Source of the DNA: JANMDU01 sp043777675
GTDB taxonomy: Bacteria; Pseudomonadota; Gammaproteobacteria; Burkholderiales; Burkholderiaceae_C
Assembly (NCBI GenBank): GCA_043777675.1
Contig: JAYWHR010000070.1
Location: 25,034-89,033 of the forward strand
Direction: 5' to 3'
DNA: 64,000 nucleotides
Positions 8,809 to 16,707 of the stretch are shown one piece after another. The notes beneath the pieces are model-generated. The model ran no database searches. It saw nothing but the letters and a program-made list of their open reading frames with translations, and was not told the origin of the DNA. Each line of letters starts with the position of its first letter. Positions within the stretch are counted from its first letter, which is position 1. Both the position numbers and the translations under genes were made by a program.

Positions 8809-8822
8809 TGAAAGCGCTTACA
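8809..8822. promoter_or_regulatory. LacI-family operator-like palindrome (operon side)
   Basis: TGAAAGCGCTTACA has a perfect AAGCGCTT core and fits the LacI/GalR operator class. It lies 44 bp before the first permease gene and shares most positions with the palindrome at 8690-8703. Confidence 0.7.
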
Positions 8823-8865
8823 TTTTATTCAGCCTGAACTTCTGCACCGACGCCAGCCCAACATC

Positions 8866-9666
8866 ATGGATTCATCCGGTCATATCGCAGGAATGTCCCG
8901 CCGCACATGGATAGGTGCGTTGACGATTGCTTTGCTGTTTGCTGCATGGTGGTTGTTCACCTCCGCTACCGGCTGGATATCGCCGGCGCGCTTTCCTAAT
9001 CCCAAAGAAGTGGGCGAATCACTGGTGCAAATCACCACTGAGGGCTATGGCAACGGCCGCTTACACCAGCATGTGATGCATAGCCTGCAACTGGTGTTGA
9101 TGGGCTTTGCTGTTGCAGTTTCTGTCGGCGTCCCGCTGGGTTTGCTGATGGGCTACTCGCGCACAGCAGAAAGCCTGATCAATCCCGCATTCCTGCTCTT
9201 GCGTCCGATCCCACCCTTGGCATGGATTCCGCTGGCGATTGTTTGGCTCGGCTTGGGTGATGCTGCCAAGATTTTGGTGATTTTTGTGGCGGCCTTTGTA
9301 CCCTCAGTAATCAACAGCTATACCGGCGTACGCAATATTGACACGCCAGTTTTAGAAGCTGCGCAAATGCTGGGTATACGGGGTAGCTCTCTGGTGTTTG
9401 GTGTATTGATTCCCGGCGCTTTTCCAATGATTTTTACGGGCTTGCGCTTGTCGCTGCAAGCCAGTTGGACAACCCTAGTTGCCGCTGAGCTGATCGGTGC
9501 TTTGTATGGCTTGGGCAGCATTCTTAATCAAGGCGCGCAAGATATTTATCCGGCGATGATCTTGGTGGCCATGGTGTGCGTGGGCATCTGCGGCGCTGTC
9601 ACCACAGCAATCTTAGGGTACGTCGAGGTCAAAGCCATGCCTTGGCGGCGCGAGAGATCCTCATGA
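8866..9666 (+). CDS. ABC transporter permease, SsuC/TauC type (first permease)
   Basis: The 266-residue integral membrane protein has about six helices. Its cytoplasmic EAA-type coupling loop reads LEAAQMLGIRGSSLVFGVLIPGAFP, typical of BPD_transp_1 permeases of the nitrate/sulfonate/taurine family. It is the first gene of a seven-to-eight-gene operon under the LacI-type operator. Two consecutive permease genes suggest a heterodimeric channel, whereas classical Ssu and Tau systems have one permease. The ATG at 8866 gives a short polar N-terminus; Met10 is an alternative. Confidence 0.88.
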   Translation: MDSSGHIAGMSRRTWIGALTIALLFAAWWLFTSATGWISPARFPNPKEVGESLVQITTEGYGNGRLHQHVMHSLQLVLMGFAVAVSVGVPLGLLMGYSRTAESLINPAFLLLRPIPPLAWIPLAIVWLGLGDAAKILVIFVAAFVPSVINSYTGVRNIDTPVLEAAQMLGIRGSSLVFGVLIPGAFPMIFTGLRLSLQASWTTLVAAELIGALYGLGSILNQGAQDIYPAMILVAMVCVGICGAVTTAILGYVEVKAMPWRRERSS

Positions 9667-10445
9667 TGAGCAACTCGCAGCCGTGGATGCCACCTAAAGC
9701 GGTGTTGTCTTTGATCGGCATCAGCGCCTTTTTTGGCTTTTGGTATTTCGCCGCATTTGCGCAGTTGATTCCTAGGCAGTTTTTACCCATGCCGCATGAG
9801 GTGGTGCTCAAACTCATTGATTTGATGCAAACCCCCTTTGCTGGCTATCGCCTGCATGAGCACATGGCCTCCAGTTTGCAGCGCTACGCTTATGGGTTTA
9901 CGCTTGCCGCAATCATCGGTGTGCCCTTGGGGCTGTTGATGGGCTGGTTTAGCTGGCTCGACGACATCGTCACGCCGCTGTTTGACGCGGTGCGTTTTAT
10001 CGCGCCCGTGGCGTGGGTGCCGTTTGCAGCATTGTGGTTCGGCACAGGCATTGGCGGCCCCACTTTGATCATTTTTGTAGGCGCATTCCCGCCCTGCTTG
10101 ATCAACGCGTATCGCGGCGCGAAAGGCGTCGATGTGCGTTACACGGAAGCGGCCAGCATGCTGGGCGTCGGGCATTTCCGAACGATCACAGAAGTGCTTT
10201 TCCCCGCTGCTGTGCCATCCATCATTGCAGGTTTGAGAATCGGCGCTGGGCTGGGCTGGTTGTCGCTTGTGGGCGCAGAGTTGATTGCAGCATCTAGCGG
10301 CATGGGGTATTTGATCGTGAAGGGCCAAAGTGCGATTGCCACGGATATCGTCATGGCGGGCATGTTGGCCATCGGCTTTGTCGGCGTGTTAATTGATATT
10401 GCCATCCGAAAAATAGAGTCGCGCTTGCTGCGTCATCGTCAATAA
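9663..10445 (+). CDS. ABC transporter permease, SsuC/TauC type (second permease)
   Basis: The start is placed at 9663, where ATGA overlaps the stop of the preceding permease gene (a longer in-frame version from 9576 would overlap by 90 bp and is unlikely). The product is 260 residues with about six membrane helices and the coupling loop TEAASMLGVGHFRTITEVLFP. It resembles its upstream neighbour, suggesting an old duplication and a heterodimeric permease. The ATP-binding protein follows 14 bp later. Confidence 0.87.
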   Translation: MMSNSQPWMPPKAVLSLIGISAFFGFWYFAAFAQLIPRQFLPMPHEVVLKLIDLMQTPFAGYRLHEHMASSLQRYAYGFTLAAIIGVPLGLLMGWFSWLDDIVTPLFDAVRFIAPVAWVPFAALWFGTGIGGPTLIIFVGAFPPCLINAYRGAKGVDVRYTEAASMLGVGHFRTITEVLFPAAVPSIIAGLRIGAGLGWLSLVGAELIAASSGMGYLIVKGQSAIATDIVMAGMLAIGFVGVLIDIAIRKIESRLLRHRQ

Positions 10446-10459
10446 ACAAAAAAAACACA

Positions 10460-11257
10460 ATGAGCACCATTGAATTCAAAAATGTGACCCGCGTTTTCAA
10501 GCGCGACAACAAAGATTTTTTAACAATTGACGGCTTTGATCTCAAGGTTAACGATCAAGAATTCGTCGCTATTGTCGGGCCATCCGGCTGCGGCAAGACA
10601 ACTTGCATGCGCATGGTCGCTGGCTTGGAATTTCCAAGCTCTGGCGAAGTGTCGGTGGGTGGCAAGCAAGTCAAGAACCCCGGGCCTGAGCGCGCCGTGG
10701 TATTTCAAGCCTTCGCGCTGTTTCCATGGAAATCAGTCTATGACAACATTGATTTTGGCCTGCGAGCTAAAGGCTTGGCGCAAGACAAGCGCCACGAAAT
10801 CATCACGCACTACATCAGCCTGATGAACCTCAAAGGCTACGAATCGGCCTACCCTCATCAACTCTCAGGCGGCATGCAGCAGCGCGTTGCGATTGCGCGC
10901 GCCTATGCGCTTGATCCAGACGTATTGTTGATGGACGAGCCCTTCGGCGCTCTGGATGCGCAAACACGTGTGGTGATGCAAGAAGAATTGGTCAAACTCG
11001 CACGTAAAAACCCTCGCACTGTTTTGTTTATCACGCACTCTGTCGAAGAAGCTGTGTATTTGGCTGATCGCGTTGTCGTCATGACCAGCCGCCCCGGGCG
11101 CATCAAAGAAATTTTAGATGTCAAAAATATCCGCGAAGTAGACGGCTGGGACACCCATCCGCGTATCGAAGATGTGATGGATTTGGCCTCCTTCGTTCAT
11201 TTGCGCACGCGTATTTGGAAATCACTGCGCGAAGAGCATGGCGCTACGGATCATTGA
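10460..11257 (+). CDS. ABC transporter ATP-binding protein, SsuB/TauB type
   Basis: The 265-residue ATPase carries Walker A GPSGCGKTT, a Q-loop VFQAFALFPWKSV, the signature LSGGMQQRVAIARAYA, Walker B VLLMDEPFGALD and an H-loop ITHSVEEAVYLADRV. The ALFPW Q-loop and the EEAVYLADR ending are characteristic of the nitrate/sulfonate/taurine import group. It would energise import by the two permeases encoded just upstream, with the binding protein encoded just downstream. Confidence 0.92.
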   Translation: MSTIEFKNVTRVFKRDNKDFLTIDGFDLKVNDQEFVAIVGPSGCGKTTCMRMVAGLEFPSSGEVSVGGKQVKNPGPERAVVFQAFALFPWKSVYDNIDFGLRAKGLAQDKRHEIITHYISLMNLKGYESAYPHQLSGGMQQRVAIARAYALDPDVLLMDEPFGALDAQTRVVMQEELVKLARKNPRTVLFITHSVEEAVYLADRVVVMTSRPGRIKEILDVKNIREVDGWDTHPRIEDVMDLASFVHLRTRIWKSLREEHGATDH

Positions 11258-11301
11258 TAGCTACCCCACACCCCTTTCATCACCACCCTTAGGAGACTTT
11301 C

Positions 11302-12342
11302 ATGTTGAAGAAAACTGTTATCGGCTTCGCCAGCGCTTTGGCTTTGAGCGCATCGTTTGCACAAACCCTCACGCCCATCAAAATCAGCTACCAGCCTTCG
11401 CTGTATTGGGCGATGCCTTTCCATGTAGCCACTGAAAAAGGCTGGTGGAAAGAAGTCGGCTTAGCACCTGAGTTCAGCACCTTTCCCGCTGGCGTGCCGC
11501 AGATCGCCGCTTCAGCGGCCAAATCTTGGGATGTGGGCGGCACGGGCTCAGTGCCTGCTGTTTTAGGCCATGTGCGTTTCGGCATCAAAACCATTGGTGT
11601 CACCAATGATGAGTCTGCTGGTAACGCCTTGGTCGCCAGCAGTAAGAAGGCGGCTGAGTTTGCAAAAGACCCGGCAGCGGCCTTGCGCGGTCAAACCATC
11701 ACTCTGACCCAAAATTCAACCGCAGATTACGCTGTACAAGCTTGCCTCAAGCGCTACGGCCTGAAAAAATCATGTGTCGTCATGAAAAACATGGGGCAAT
11801 CAGAAATCATCTCAGCCTTGTCATCAAACAACACGGATCTGGCAGGCATGTGGGCGCCAAACATATACACAGTGGAAGAAAAAGCTGGCGCTAAGGTACT
11901 CTGCAGTGGTAAAGAAGGTGGCGCTGTCGTGCCTGGTGCGTTGATTGCTCGCGGTGATTACGCCAAGGAAAATCCACAAAACGTGGCTAAGTTTTTAGCG
12001 GTGTATTTGCGTGCATGGAAGTGGATGGGCGCTAACCAAAAAGAATCCATTGCCATGATGAAAGATTTCTATGCCAAAGGCGGCGTGAGCATCAGCGAAG
12101 CCTCCATGAAGAAAGAATTTGATACCCGCCCGACATTTGATCTTGGCCAGCAAATCAAAATGATGGATCGCAAAAACAGCAATTCACAAGTGGATGCATG
12201 GTTTGCGCAAATCGCTGTATTCATGCGCGAGACCGGCGCATTGCCCACCATCCCGCAAGTCCAAGACTTCGTGACGAGTGAGTATATGAACATGGTGCAA
12301 GCTGATCCCAAACTGCGTGAATTCGCCAACAACAGCAAGTAA
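11302..12342 (+). CDS. ABC transporter substrate-binding protein, SsuA/TauA/NMT1-like
   Basis: The 346-residue secreted protein has a Sec signal peptide (MLKKTVIGFASALALSASFA, cleaved near residue 20). Its mature domain starts with the SsuA/NMT1 pattern PIKISYQPSLYWAMPFHVATEKGWWKE. A loop with GGTGSVPAVLGHVRFGIKTIG lines the ligand cleft in this family. Two cysteines (ACLKRYGLKKSC) could form a disulfide. A strong AGGAG precedes the ATG by 6 bases. Substrates in this family include sulfonates, taurine, nitrate and pyrimidine precursors; the enzymes downstream suggest a small hydroxylated or aminated acid, possibly a sulfonate. Confidence 0.9.
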   Translation: MLKKTVIGFASALALSASFAQTLTPIKISYQPSLYWAMPFHVATEKGWWKEVGLAPEFSTFPAGVPQIAASAAKSWDVGGTGSVPAVLGHVRFGIKTIGVTNDESAGNALVASSKKAAEFAKDPAAALRGQTITLTQNSTADYAVQACLKRYGLKKSCVVMKNMGQSEIISALSSNNTDLAGMWAPNIYTVEEKAGAKVLCSGKEGGAVVPGALIARGDYAKENPQNVAKFLAVYLRAWKWMGANQKESIAMMKDFYAKGGVSISEASMKKEFDTRPTFDLGQQIKMMDRKNSNSQVDAWFAQIAVFMRETGALPTIPQVQDFVTSEYMNMVQADPKLREFANNSK

Positions 12343-12412
12343 ACGACCCATTGTTTACAGCAGCCAGCGAGGTTCTGGTTGGCCGCTGCATTCCAATTTC
12401 TGGAGCACCATT

Positions 12413-13726
12413 GTGAGCATTCAATACCTGAAAAAAGCTGCGAAGACCCCTGAGTCTGAGACAGCCACTGCGCAAAGCGTGGTGAACGATATGTTGGCAG
12501 AGATCCAAAAGAATGGTGAAGCAGCCGTGCGCTCCTATGCCAAGAGCCTTGACAAATGGGACGGCGAATTCGTCGTCTCGCGCGCGCAGCTTGATGCGAA
12601 TGCCAAGGCCGTGCCTGCTGATGTGAAAGCAGATATCGATTTTGCTATTTTGCAGGTGTTTAACTTTGCCACCGCGCAAAGAAAATCTGTCAGTGAATTT
12701 CAGACTGAGCTGCATCCCGGCGTGACAGCTGGCCAACGCGTGTTGCCGGTGAATGTGGCGGGCTGCTATGCGCCGGCTGGGCGCTATGCGCACATCGCCT
12801 CAGCCTACATGGGTGTGGCCACCGCCAAGGCAGCAGGCGTGAAAACCATCCTTGCTTGCTCAGGCCCGTTTCGTGATGGCCCGATGCATCCGTATCTCAT
12901 GTATGCTTTTGATAAAGCCGGCGCAGATGTCATCATGACCTTGGGCGGCGTGCAGGCAATTGCTACGATGGCTTATGGTTTGTTCACCGGCAAGCCAGCT
13001 GATGTGATTGTGGGGCCGGGCAATAAATTTGTGGCTGAAGCCAAGCGAAGCCTGTTTGGCAAAGTGGGCATTGATGTGTTTGCAGGCCCTTCGGAAGTGG
13101 CTGTGATTGCGGATGAAACGGCTGATCCAGCCATTGTGGCGAGCGATTTGGTTGGCCAAGCAGAGCATGGTCATGAGTCGCCAGCTTGGCTGTTCACCAC
13201 TGATGAAAAGCTGGCGCGCGATGTGATGGCGCGTATGCAGCCTTTGATCGATGCCCTACCCCCGATTGCTCGTGATGCTGCAGGGTGCGCTTGGCGCGAT
13301 TATGGCGAGGTGATTCTGTGCTCCACGCGCGAAGAGATGGCTGAAATTTCAGACAAATATGCCTCTGAGCACTTAGAAGTGCACACGAAAGATTTAAATT
13401 GGTGGCTAGAGAATCTCACCTGCTACGGCTCGCTTTTCTTAGGCGAAGAAACCACGGTGGCTTATGGCGACAAAGCCAGCGGCCCGAATCACGTACTGCC
13501 TACCAAGGGCGCAGGTAGATACTCAGGTGGCTTATCTGTACATAAGTTTATGAAGACACTCACTTGGCAAAAGATGACACGTGATGCTGCTCGTGATATT
13601 GGCCTCGTGACTGCACGCATTTCGCGCCTTGAAGGTATGGAGGCGCATGCACGTACGGCTGACGACCGCTTGGCGAAATATTTTCCTGGCCAGAAATTTA
13701 ACGTAGGCGAGCCCGTCACAGCATGA
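12413..13726 (+). CDS. Histidinol-dehydrogenase-like enzyme, HpsN (sulfopropanediol 3-dehydrogenase) type
   Basis: The start is a GTG at 12413, preceded by TGGAG 7 bases upstream; the longer ORF would run into the previous gene. The 437-residue product is a HisD-family NAD-dependent, zinc-requiring dehydrogenase that can oxidise an alcohol to a carboxylate in two steps. Visible active-site elements are VAGCYAPAGRY, GQAEHGH (zinc ligands Gln and His), the catalytic pair in SEHLEVHT, GDKASGPNHVLPT (Asp ligand) and LSVHKFMK. It lies outside any histidine operon, among transporter and dehydrogenase genes, as HpsN does for 2,3-dihydroxypropane-1-sulfonate. Substrate identity is inference from family and context. 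Confidence 0.75.
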   Translation: MSIQYLKKAAKTPESETATAQSVVNDMLAEIQKNGEAAVRSYAKSLDKWDGEFVVSRAQLDANAKAVPADVKADIDFAILQVFNFATAQRKSVSEFQTELHPGVTAGQRVLPVNVAGCYAPAGRYAHIASAYMGVATAKAAGVKTILACSGPFRDGPMHPYLMYAFDKAGADVIMTLGGVQAIATMAYGLFTGKPADVIVGPGNKFVAEAKRSLFGKVGIDVFAGPSEVAVIADETADPAIVASDLVGQAEHGHESPAWLFTTDEKLARDVMARMQPLIDALPPIARDAAGCAWRDYGEVILCSTREEMAEISDKYASEHLEVHTKDLNWWLENLTCYGSLFLGEETTVAYGDKASGPNHVLPTKGAGRYSGGLSVHKFMKTLTWQKMTRDAARDIGLVTARISRLEGMEAHARTADDRLAKYFPGQKFNVGEPVTA

Positions 13727-14487
13727 ATCTACAAGCTTTGTTCAGCCTGAAAGGGCGCACAGCCTTCGTTACTGGTGGCAACTCGGGCATAGGTGAAGCT
13801 ATGGCCACGGCACTGGGCTTGGCAGGGGCAAAGCTCGTGCTCGGAGCGCGGCGTGTGGATGCTTTGTCTGCCGCGGCAGATCGCTTGAAGCAGCAAGGCA
13901 TTGAGGTGCAATGCTTACCCTGCGATTTGGCAGATATCGAAGCGACACAAGATGCTGCGAAAAGCGCTTTGCAAGTGGGTGATATTGATATCTTGGTCAA
14001 TGCCGCAGGCGTGAACCTGCGCGAGTCCTTTGCCGATGTCACACCCGAGAGTTGGCAAACACAAATCAATTTGCATTTAAGTGCACCTTTCTTTTTATCC
14101 CAAGCGCTAGCGCCCGCCATGGCTGCGCGGGGTTGGGGACGCATCATCAATATCGCAAGTTTGCAAAGTTATCGCGCATTTGGCAATAGTGCGCCCTACG
14201 GCGCAGGCAAAGGCGGTGTGGTTCAACTGACTAAAGCGATTGCGCAAGAGTGGTCGTCCAAGGGGATTACTTGCAATGCCATTGGGCCAGGATTCTTTCC
14301 GACAGCACTGACAGCGCCTGTGTTTGGTAATGCTGCTGCGGCGCAAAAAAATGCGGATCAAACCTGCATCGGGCGCAACGGTGAACTCACCGATCTATAT
14401 GGTCTGTCGGTCTTTTTAGCCAGTGATTCGTCCAGCTACATCACGGGTCAGACCATCATGATCGACGGCGGCTTTACTGCCAAATAG
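13723..14487 (+). CDS. SDR-family oxidoreductase
   Basis: The 254-residue product is a classical short-chain dehydrogenase. It has the nucleotide-binding TGGNSGIGEA near residues 18-27, NAAGV, a catalytic serine in IINIASLQS and the Y-x3-K pair in PYGAGKGG. The C-terminus ends in the usual IDGGFTAK. It overlaps the HpsN-like gene by 4 bp (ATGA) and must be co-translated with it. In known dihydroxypropanesulfonate clusters a short-chain enzyme (HpsO) handles the 2-hydroxyl, so a comparable role is possible. Other hydroxy-acid substrates cannot be excluded. Confidence 0.85.
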   Translation: MNLQALFSLKGRTAFVTGGNSGIGEAMATALGLAGAKLVLGARRVDALSAAADRLKQQGIEVQCLPCDLADIEATQDAAKSALQVGDIDILVNAAGVNLRESFADVTPESWQTQINLHLSAPFFLSQALAPAMAARGWGRIINIASLQSYRAFGNSAPYGAGKGGVVQLTKAIAQEWSSKGITCNAIGPGFFPTALTAPVFGNAAAAQKNADQTCIGRNGELTDLYGLSVFLASDSSSYITGQTIMIDGGFTAK

Positions 14488-14499
14488 TTCAGAGTCATC

Positions 14500-15675
14500 A
14501 TGAAACCAGCCGACACTCATCCTGCCCTGCTCGGATCGTTGCTTCCCCCCAGCGGCGTCACACCGCTGAATTTTAGCCCTGGGCCTACATCACTGGCGGC
14601 TGAAGTACAGACAAGTATCAAGGCCTTGTTCGATGCGGAACGCATGTGCTCGATGTACCTCTCGCATCGGTCGCCAGAGTTTTTAGATATCCTTGCCAGC
14701 GTGGTACAACGCTGCCGGCAGGCGATGGATATTCCTGAACAGTATGAAATTCTTTTCATGCATGGTGGTGGGCACGGGCAGTTTGCAGCAGTTCCGCTCA
14801 ACCTTTGTCCCCATGGCGATGAAAAAGCGACCTACCTGGTCAATGGCACCTGGTCCAAACGCGCCTTATCCGAAGCCTCAAAATACTGCCGCCCTATCGT
14901 TGTTTCCTCCGAGAGCGTAGCTGGCACGTTTACCCACAATCCATCCTTTGATCATTTGGATCCCCAATCCAAGTACGTGTATCTTTGCTCGAATGAAACG
15001 GTTAACGGGATTGAGTTGCATCAGCTTCCCAAGCTGGGCATTAAAGCACCATTGGTGATTGACGCATCGTCGGACTTTTCCACCAAGCCCATTGACTGGG
15101 TAGGTTGCAATGTGGGCGTTCTGTATGCCTGCGCATCCAAAAACATCGGACACGCCGGCGTCACACTGTGTGTTATTCGAAGGGACTTGCTGGGCACGCC
15201 CAGCAAACTTTGCCCCGGCGTGCTCTGCTACACCACCAACGCCCGTGAGGGCAATTTGTGGAATACCATGGCTACTTTCAACGTCGAGGTGGTCAACATC
15301 TATATGCAATGGATGATCGCGCAAGGTGGCGTGCATGAAATGGAACGCCGCTCTATCGCCAAGTCAGCCATGCTGTACGACTTGATCGACAAGTCAGAGG
15401 GCTTTTATTCCACCCCGATTGCAGACCCTGCAATCCGCAGCCGCATGAACATCCCCTTTGATGTCGCCGGTGGCGACGAGGAATCCACTCGGAACTTCTT
15501 GATCCAAGGCTGGGAGCGTGGAATCGTGGGCCTCCGAACGCTGACCCCATTTGGGGTTGGGAAGTACTTGAGAGCCAGTTTGTACAACGGCGTCAGCGTG
15601 CAGCAAACTGAAGGTTTGGTCGCCTTCATGTCAGGTTTTTTGAAGACCTGTCGCACCAAACAGTCGTCATCGTAA
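14500..15675 (+). CDS. SerC-like class V aminotransferase (phosphoserine aminotransferase paralogue)
   Basis: The 391-residue protein is PLP-dependent and clearly related to phosphoserine aminotransferase. It shows NFSPGPTSL near the N-terminus, LSHRSPEFLDI, CSNETVNGIEL, the strand DASSDFSTKPIDW and the cofactor lysine in CASKNIGHAG. The NTMATFNVEVVNIYMQWM helix is also SerC-like. The position in a catabolic operon beside a HisD-like dehydrogenase suggests a dedicated role rather than serine synthesis. One reasonable idea is transamination of a 2-oxo acid such as 3-sulfopyruvate (giving cysteate), or the reverse. That is inference; the desulfonating enzyme that would complete such a route is not in this window. 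Confidence 0.75.
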   Translation: MKPADTHPALLGSLLPPSGVTPLNFSPGPTSLAAEVQTSIKALFDAERMCSMYLSHRSPEFLDILASVVQRCRQAMDIPEQYEILFMHGGGHGQFAAVPLNLCPHGDEKATYLVNGTWSKRALSEASKYCRPIVVSSESVAGTFTHNPSFDHLDPQSKYVYLCSNETVNGIELHQLPKLGIKAPLVIDASSDFSTKPIDWVGCNVGVLYACASKNIGHAGVTLCVIRRDLLGTPSKLCPGVLCYTTNAREGNLWNTMATFNVEVVNIYMQWMIAQGGVHEMERRSIAKSAMLYDLIDKSEGFYSTPIADPAIRSRMNIPFDVAGGDEESTRNFLIQGWERGIVGLRTLTPFGVGKYLRASLYNGVSVQQTEGLVAFMSGFLKTCRTKQSSS

Positions 15676-15705
15676 TGTCAGCCTTACCCTATAAAAAGGC
15701 CAATC

Positions 15706-16707
15706 ATGAAAGCTCTTGTCTATACCCAACCGAATGAAGTGCAACTGCTGGATCGCCCCGATCCTGCTTTGGAAGCCGGCGAAGTGGTGCTCAAAATCGA
15801 AGCCGTAGGCATCTGCGGCTCCGATATGCATGCCTATCACGGTCACGATCCTCGTCGCAAGCCGGGCTTGATCTTGGGGCATGAGTTTTGCGGTACGGTC
15901 GCGGAATCGGCCTCCGCGCAATACGCCAAAGGTACGCGCGTCACCGGCAATCCACTGATTACCTGCGGCACTTGCGAATACTGCGTGCAAGGCCGCAATA
16001 ACCTGTGCAGTAATCGCACGATGGTCGGCATGACGCGGCCTGGCGCGTTTGCGCAATACATGTCGATTCCTGCCGCATCGTTGATTGATATGCCGCAAGA
16101 CATGCCTGCTACGCACGCCGCCGTTACCGAGCCCGCTGCCACCGCCTTGCATGCGATCAATTTATCGATGCGCGTTTTGGTGCGCCCCGTGCAGGAATGC
16201 CGCGTGCTGATTTTGGGCGGTGGCGCGATAGGCATGCTGTCTGCCTTGCTGCTGAAAAGCTATGGCTGTGCGGACATCTCAGTCGCTGAGGTCAACCCAC
16301 TGCGCCGCCAGCAAATCGAGCAATACGCGCTGGTCAAAACTTACAACCCCAAAGAGACCCATCCCGCAGAAAACGCCTTCGATTACGTGATGGATGCCGT
16401 CGGCTCCAAAATCACACGCACCACCGCTTTTGCCAGCGTGAAAGCCGGCGGCGTGATCATGCACATTGGCCTGCAAGACTGGGCCAGCGAAATCGACATG
16501 CGCCGCTTGACGCTCGCTGAGATCACCCTTTTGGGCACATACACCTACACAACCGCCGATCTACGCGCAACCGTGAAACTGATCCATGAAGGTGCTTTCG
16601 GAAGTCTTGCTTGGCTCGATACCCGTCCCTTGAGCGCAGGTGCACAAGCGTTTGACGACTTGAATCAAGGGCGGGCTGCCTCAGCCAAGGTCATACTCTG
16701 CCCTTAA
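15706..16707 (+). CDS. Zinc-dependent medium-chain alcohol dehydrogenase
   Basis: The 333-residue product has the medium-chain dehydrogenase layout. A catalytic zinc site comprises Cys in GICGSDMHAYHG and His-Glu in LGHEF. A structural zinc site has four cysteines in the segment ITCGTCEYCVQGRNNLC. A Rossmann fold follows with LILGGGAIGMLSALL. It is closest in style to threonine/sorbitol-type and HpsP-type dehydrogenases. It ends the LacI-controlled operon, 30 bp after the SerC-like gene, and overlaps the convergent gabT gene by 4 bp. It probably oxidises the 2-hydroxyl of the operon's substrate or the opposite enantiomer from that used by the HpsN-like enzyme. Confidence 0.83.
   Translation: MKALVYTQPNEVQLLDRPDPALEAGEVVLKIEAVGICGSDMHAYHGHDPRRKPGLILGHEFCGTVAESASAQYAKGTRVTGNPLITCGTCEYCVQGRNNLCSNRTMVGMTRPGAFAQYMSIPAASLIDMPQDMPATHAAVTEPAATALHAINLSMRVLVRPVQECRVLILGGGAIGMLSALLLKSYGCADISVAEVNPLRRQQIEQYALVKTYNPKETHPAENAFDYVMDAVGSKITRTTAFASVKAGGVIMHIGLQDWASEIDMRRLTLAEITLLGTYTYTTADLRATVKLIHEGAFGSLAWLDTRPLSAGAQAFDDLNQGRAASAKVILCP

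Noticed and set aside
12766..12800. A copy of the dispersed element in the HpsN-like gene (GCTATGCGCCGGCTGG)
   Set aside because: The residues there (AGCYAPAGRY) are a conserved motif of the HisD family and the order of the element's landmarks is not kept.
12413..13726. Biosynthetic histidinol dehydrogenase (hisD)
   Set aside because: The family match is real, but the gene is embedded in a transporter and dehydrogenase operon with a LacI-type operator and has no his neighbours, so an HpsN-like catabolic role is more likely.
14500..15675. Housekeeping serC for serine synthesis
   Set aside because: No serA, pheA or aroA neighbours as usual for serC in this group, and it is inside a catabolic operon; kept as a SerC-like paralogue.
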